DNA of 22,817 nt from Chloroflexota bacterium (GTDB taxonomy: Bacteria > Chloroflexota > Anaerolineae > UBA4142). Positions 22,690 through 22,817 of this stretch are shown piece by piece. The stretch spans positions 1 through 22,817 of the forward strand of contig JACQGS010000167.1 of the NCBI GenBank assembly GCA_016199405.1. Reading direction: 5' to 3'. A program made the translations under genes and the position numbers. The notes under the pieces are model-generated. The model searched no databases. It was not told the origin of the DNA and was given only the letters and a program-made list of their open reading frames with translations. Numbering within the stretch: position 1 is the first letter of the stretch; each line of letters begins with the position of its first letter.

Positions 22690-22720
22690 CAAGCCGCAAG
22701 CGACTCCAACCTGCGGCTTG
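22690..22720. repeat. Inverted repeat upstream of the sigma factor start
   Basis: CAAGCCGCA (22690-22698) pairs perfectly with TGCGGCTTG (22712-22720) across a 13-nt loop. It lies between the divergent sigma gene and the tRNA promoter. Confidence 0.75.
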
Positions 22721-22740
22721 CGACTTGCAACGTGAATTAT

Positions 22741-22769
22741 TTGACTTGCCTGTCTTTTTCCCTTATACT
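22741..22769 (+). promoter_or_regulatory. Strong sigma70-type promoter for tRNA-Leu
   Basis: TTGACT (22741-22746) and TATACT (22764-22769) are separated by exactly 17 nt. Each hexamer differs from consensus by one base. The predicted start point is a few bases before the tRNA at 22780. Confidence 0.9.
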
Positions 22770-22779
22770 CTTCAATGTC

Positions 22780-22817
22780 GCCGAAGTGGCGGAACTGGCA
22801 GACGCGCACGACTCAAA
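22780..22817 (+). tRNA. tRNA-Leu (CAA anticodon), 5' part
   Basis: GCCGAAGTGGCGGAACTGG is the typical acceptor and D-arm start of a bacterial class II tRNA-Leu, with TGGCAGACGC completing the D-arm. The anticodon stem begins CACGA, and the loop reads CTCAAA, giving anticodon CAA. The gene runs off the window edge, so the variable arm and 3' half are not seen. Confidence 0.92.

Overview
The window is a GC-rich bacterial chromosome segment, most likely from Chloroflexota (Anaerolineae-like). That placement is an inference from Thr/Pro-rich extracytoplasmic linkers, tandem large YfhO-type membrane proteins, the overall gene style and the heavy load of short palindromic and tandem repeats. I see no phage, insertion sequence or CRISPR.

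Layout. The left edge holds the end of an SMC protein (+), a UbiA-family prenyltransferase (+) and a HOGA1/DapA-family aldolase (+). All remaining protein genes are on the minus strand. Reading from low to high coordinates they are: a two-gene membrane module resembling complex I / hydrogenase-4 subunits but missing the expected proton-channel residues; a polysaccharide deacetylase; a vitamin B12 ABC transporter (btuD, btuC, btuF); a long btuF leader with a sigma70-type promoter, a cobalamin riboswitch and an intrinsic terminator; a small anchored protein; argS; an unrecognised 269-residue protein; two overlapping YfhO paralogs; polA; an unrecognised 126-residue protein; and an anti-sigma/ECF-sigma pair. 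A tRNA-Leu(CAA) gene (+) with a near-ideal promoter runs off the right edge.

How the genes work together. The B12 locus is coherent: riboswitch and terminator upstream of a BtuF-type lipoprotein, then permease and ATPase, so uptake should be switched off when cobalamin is plentiful. polA through the 8884 gene are codirectional and tightly packed or overlapping, so they may be co-transcribed, although repeats occupy several of the junctions.

The most unusual aspect is the repeat load. At least six tracts of degenerate heptanucleotides kept in strict 7-nt phase sit at gene borders. They abut both ends of polA, encode its last ~15 residues, and form a hairpin inside the B12 riboswitch. A separate ~59-bp palindromic element sits in frame inside both YfhO paralogs at different places, reminiscent of Rickettsia palindromic elements. 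Other palindromes occur inside or against btuC, the anti-sigma gene, the btuF leader and several intergenic gaps. These repeats are the best candidate for something under-described here.
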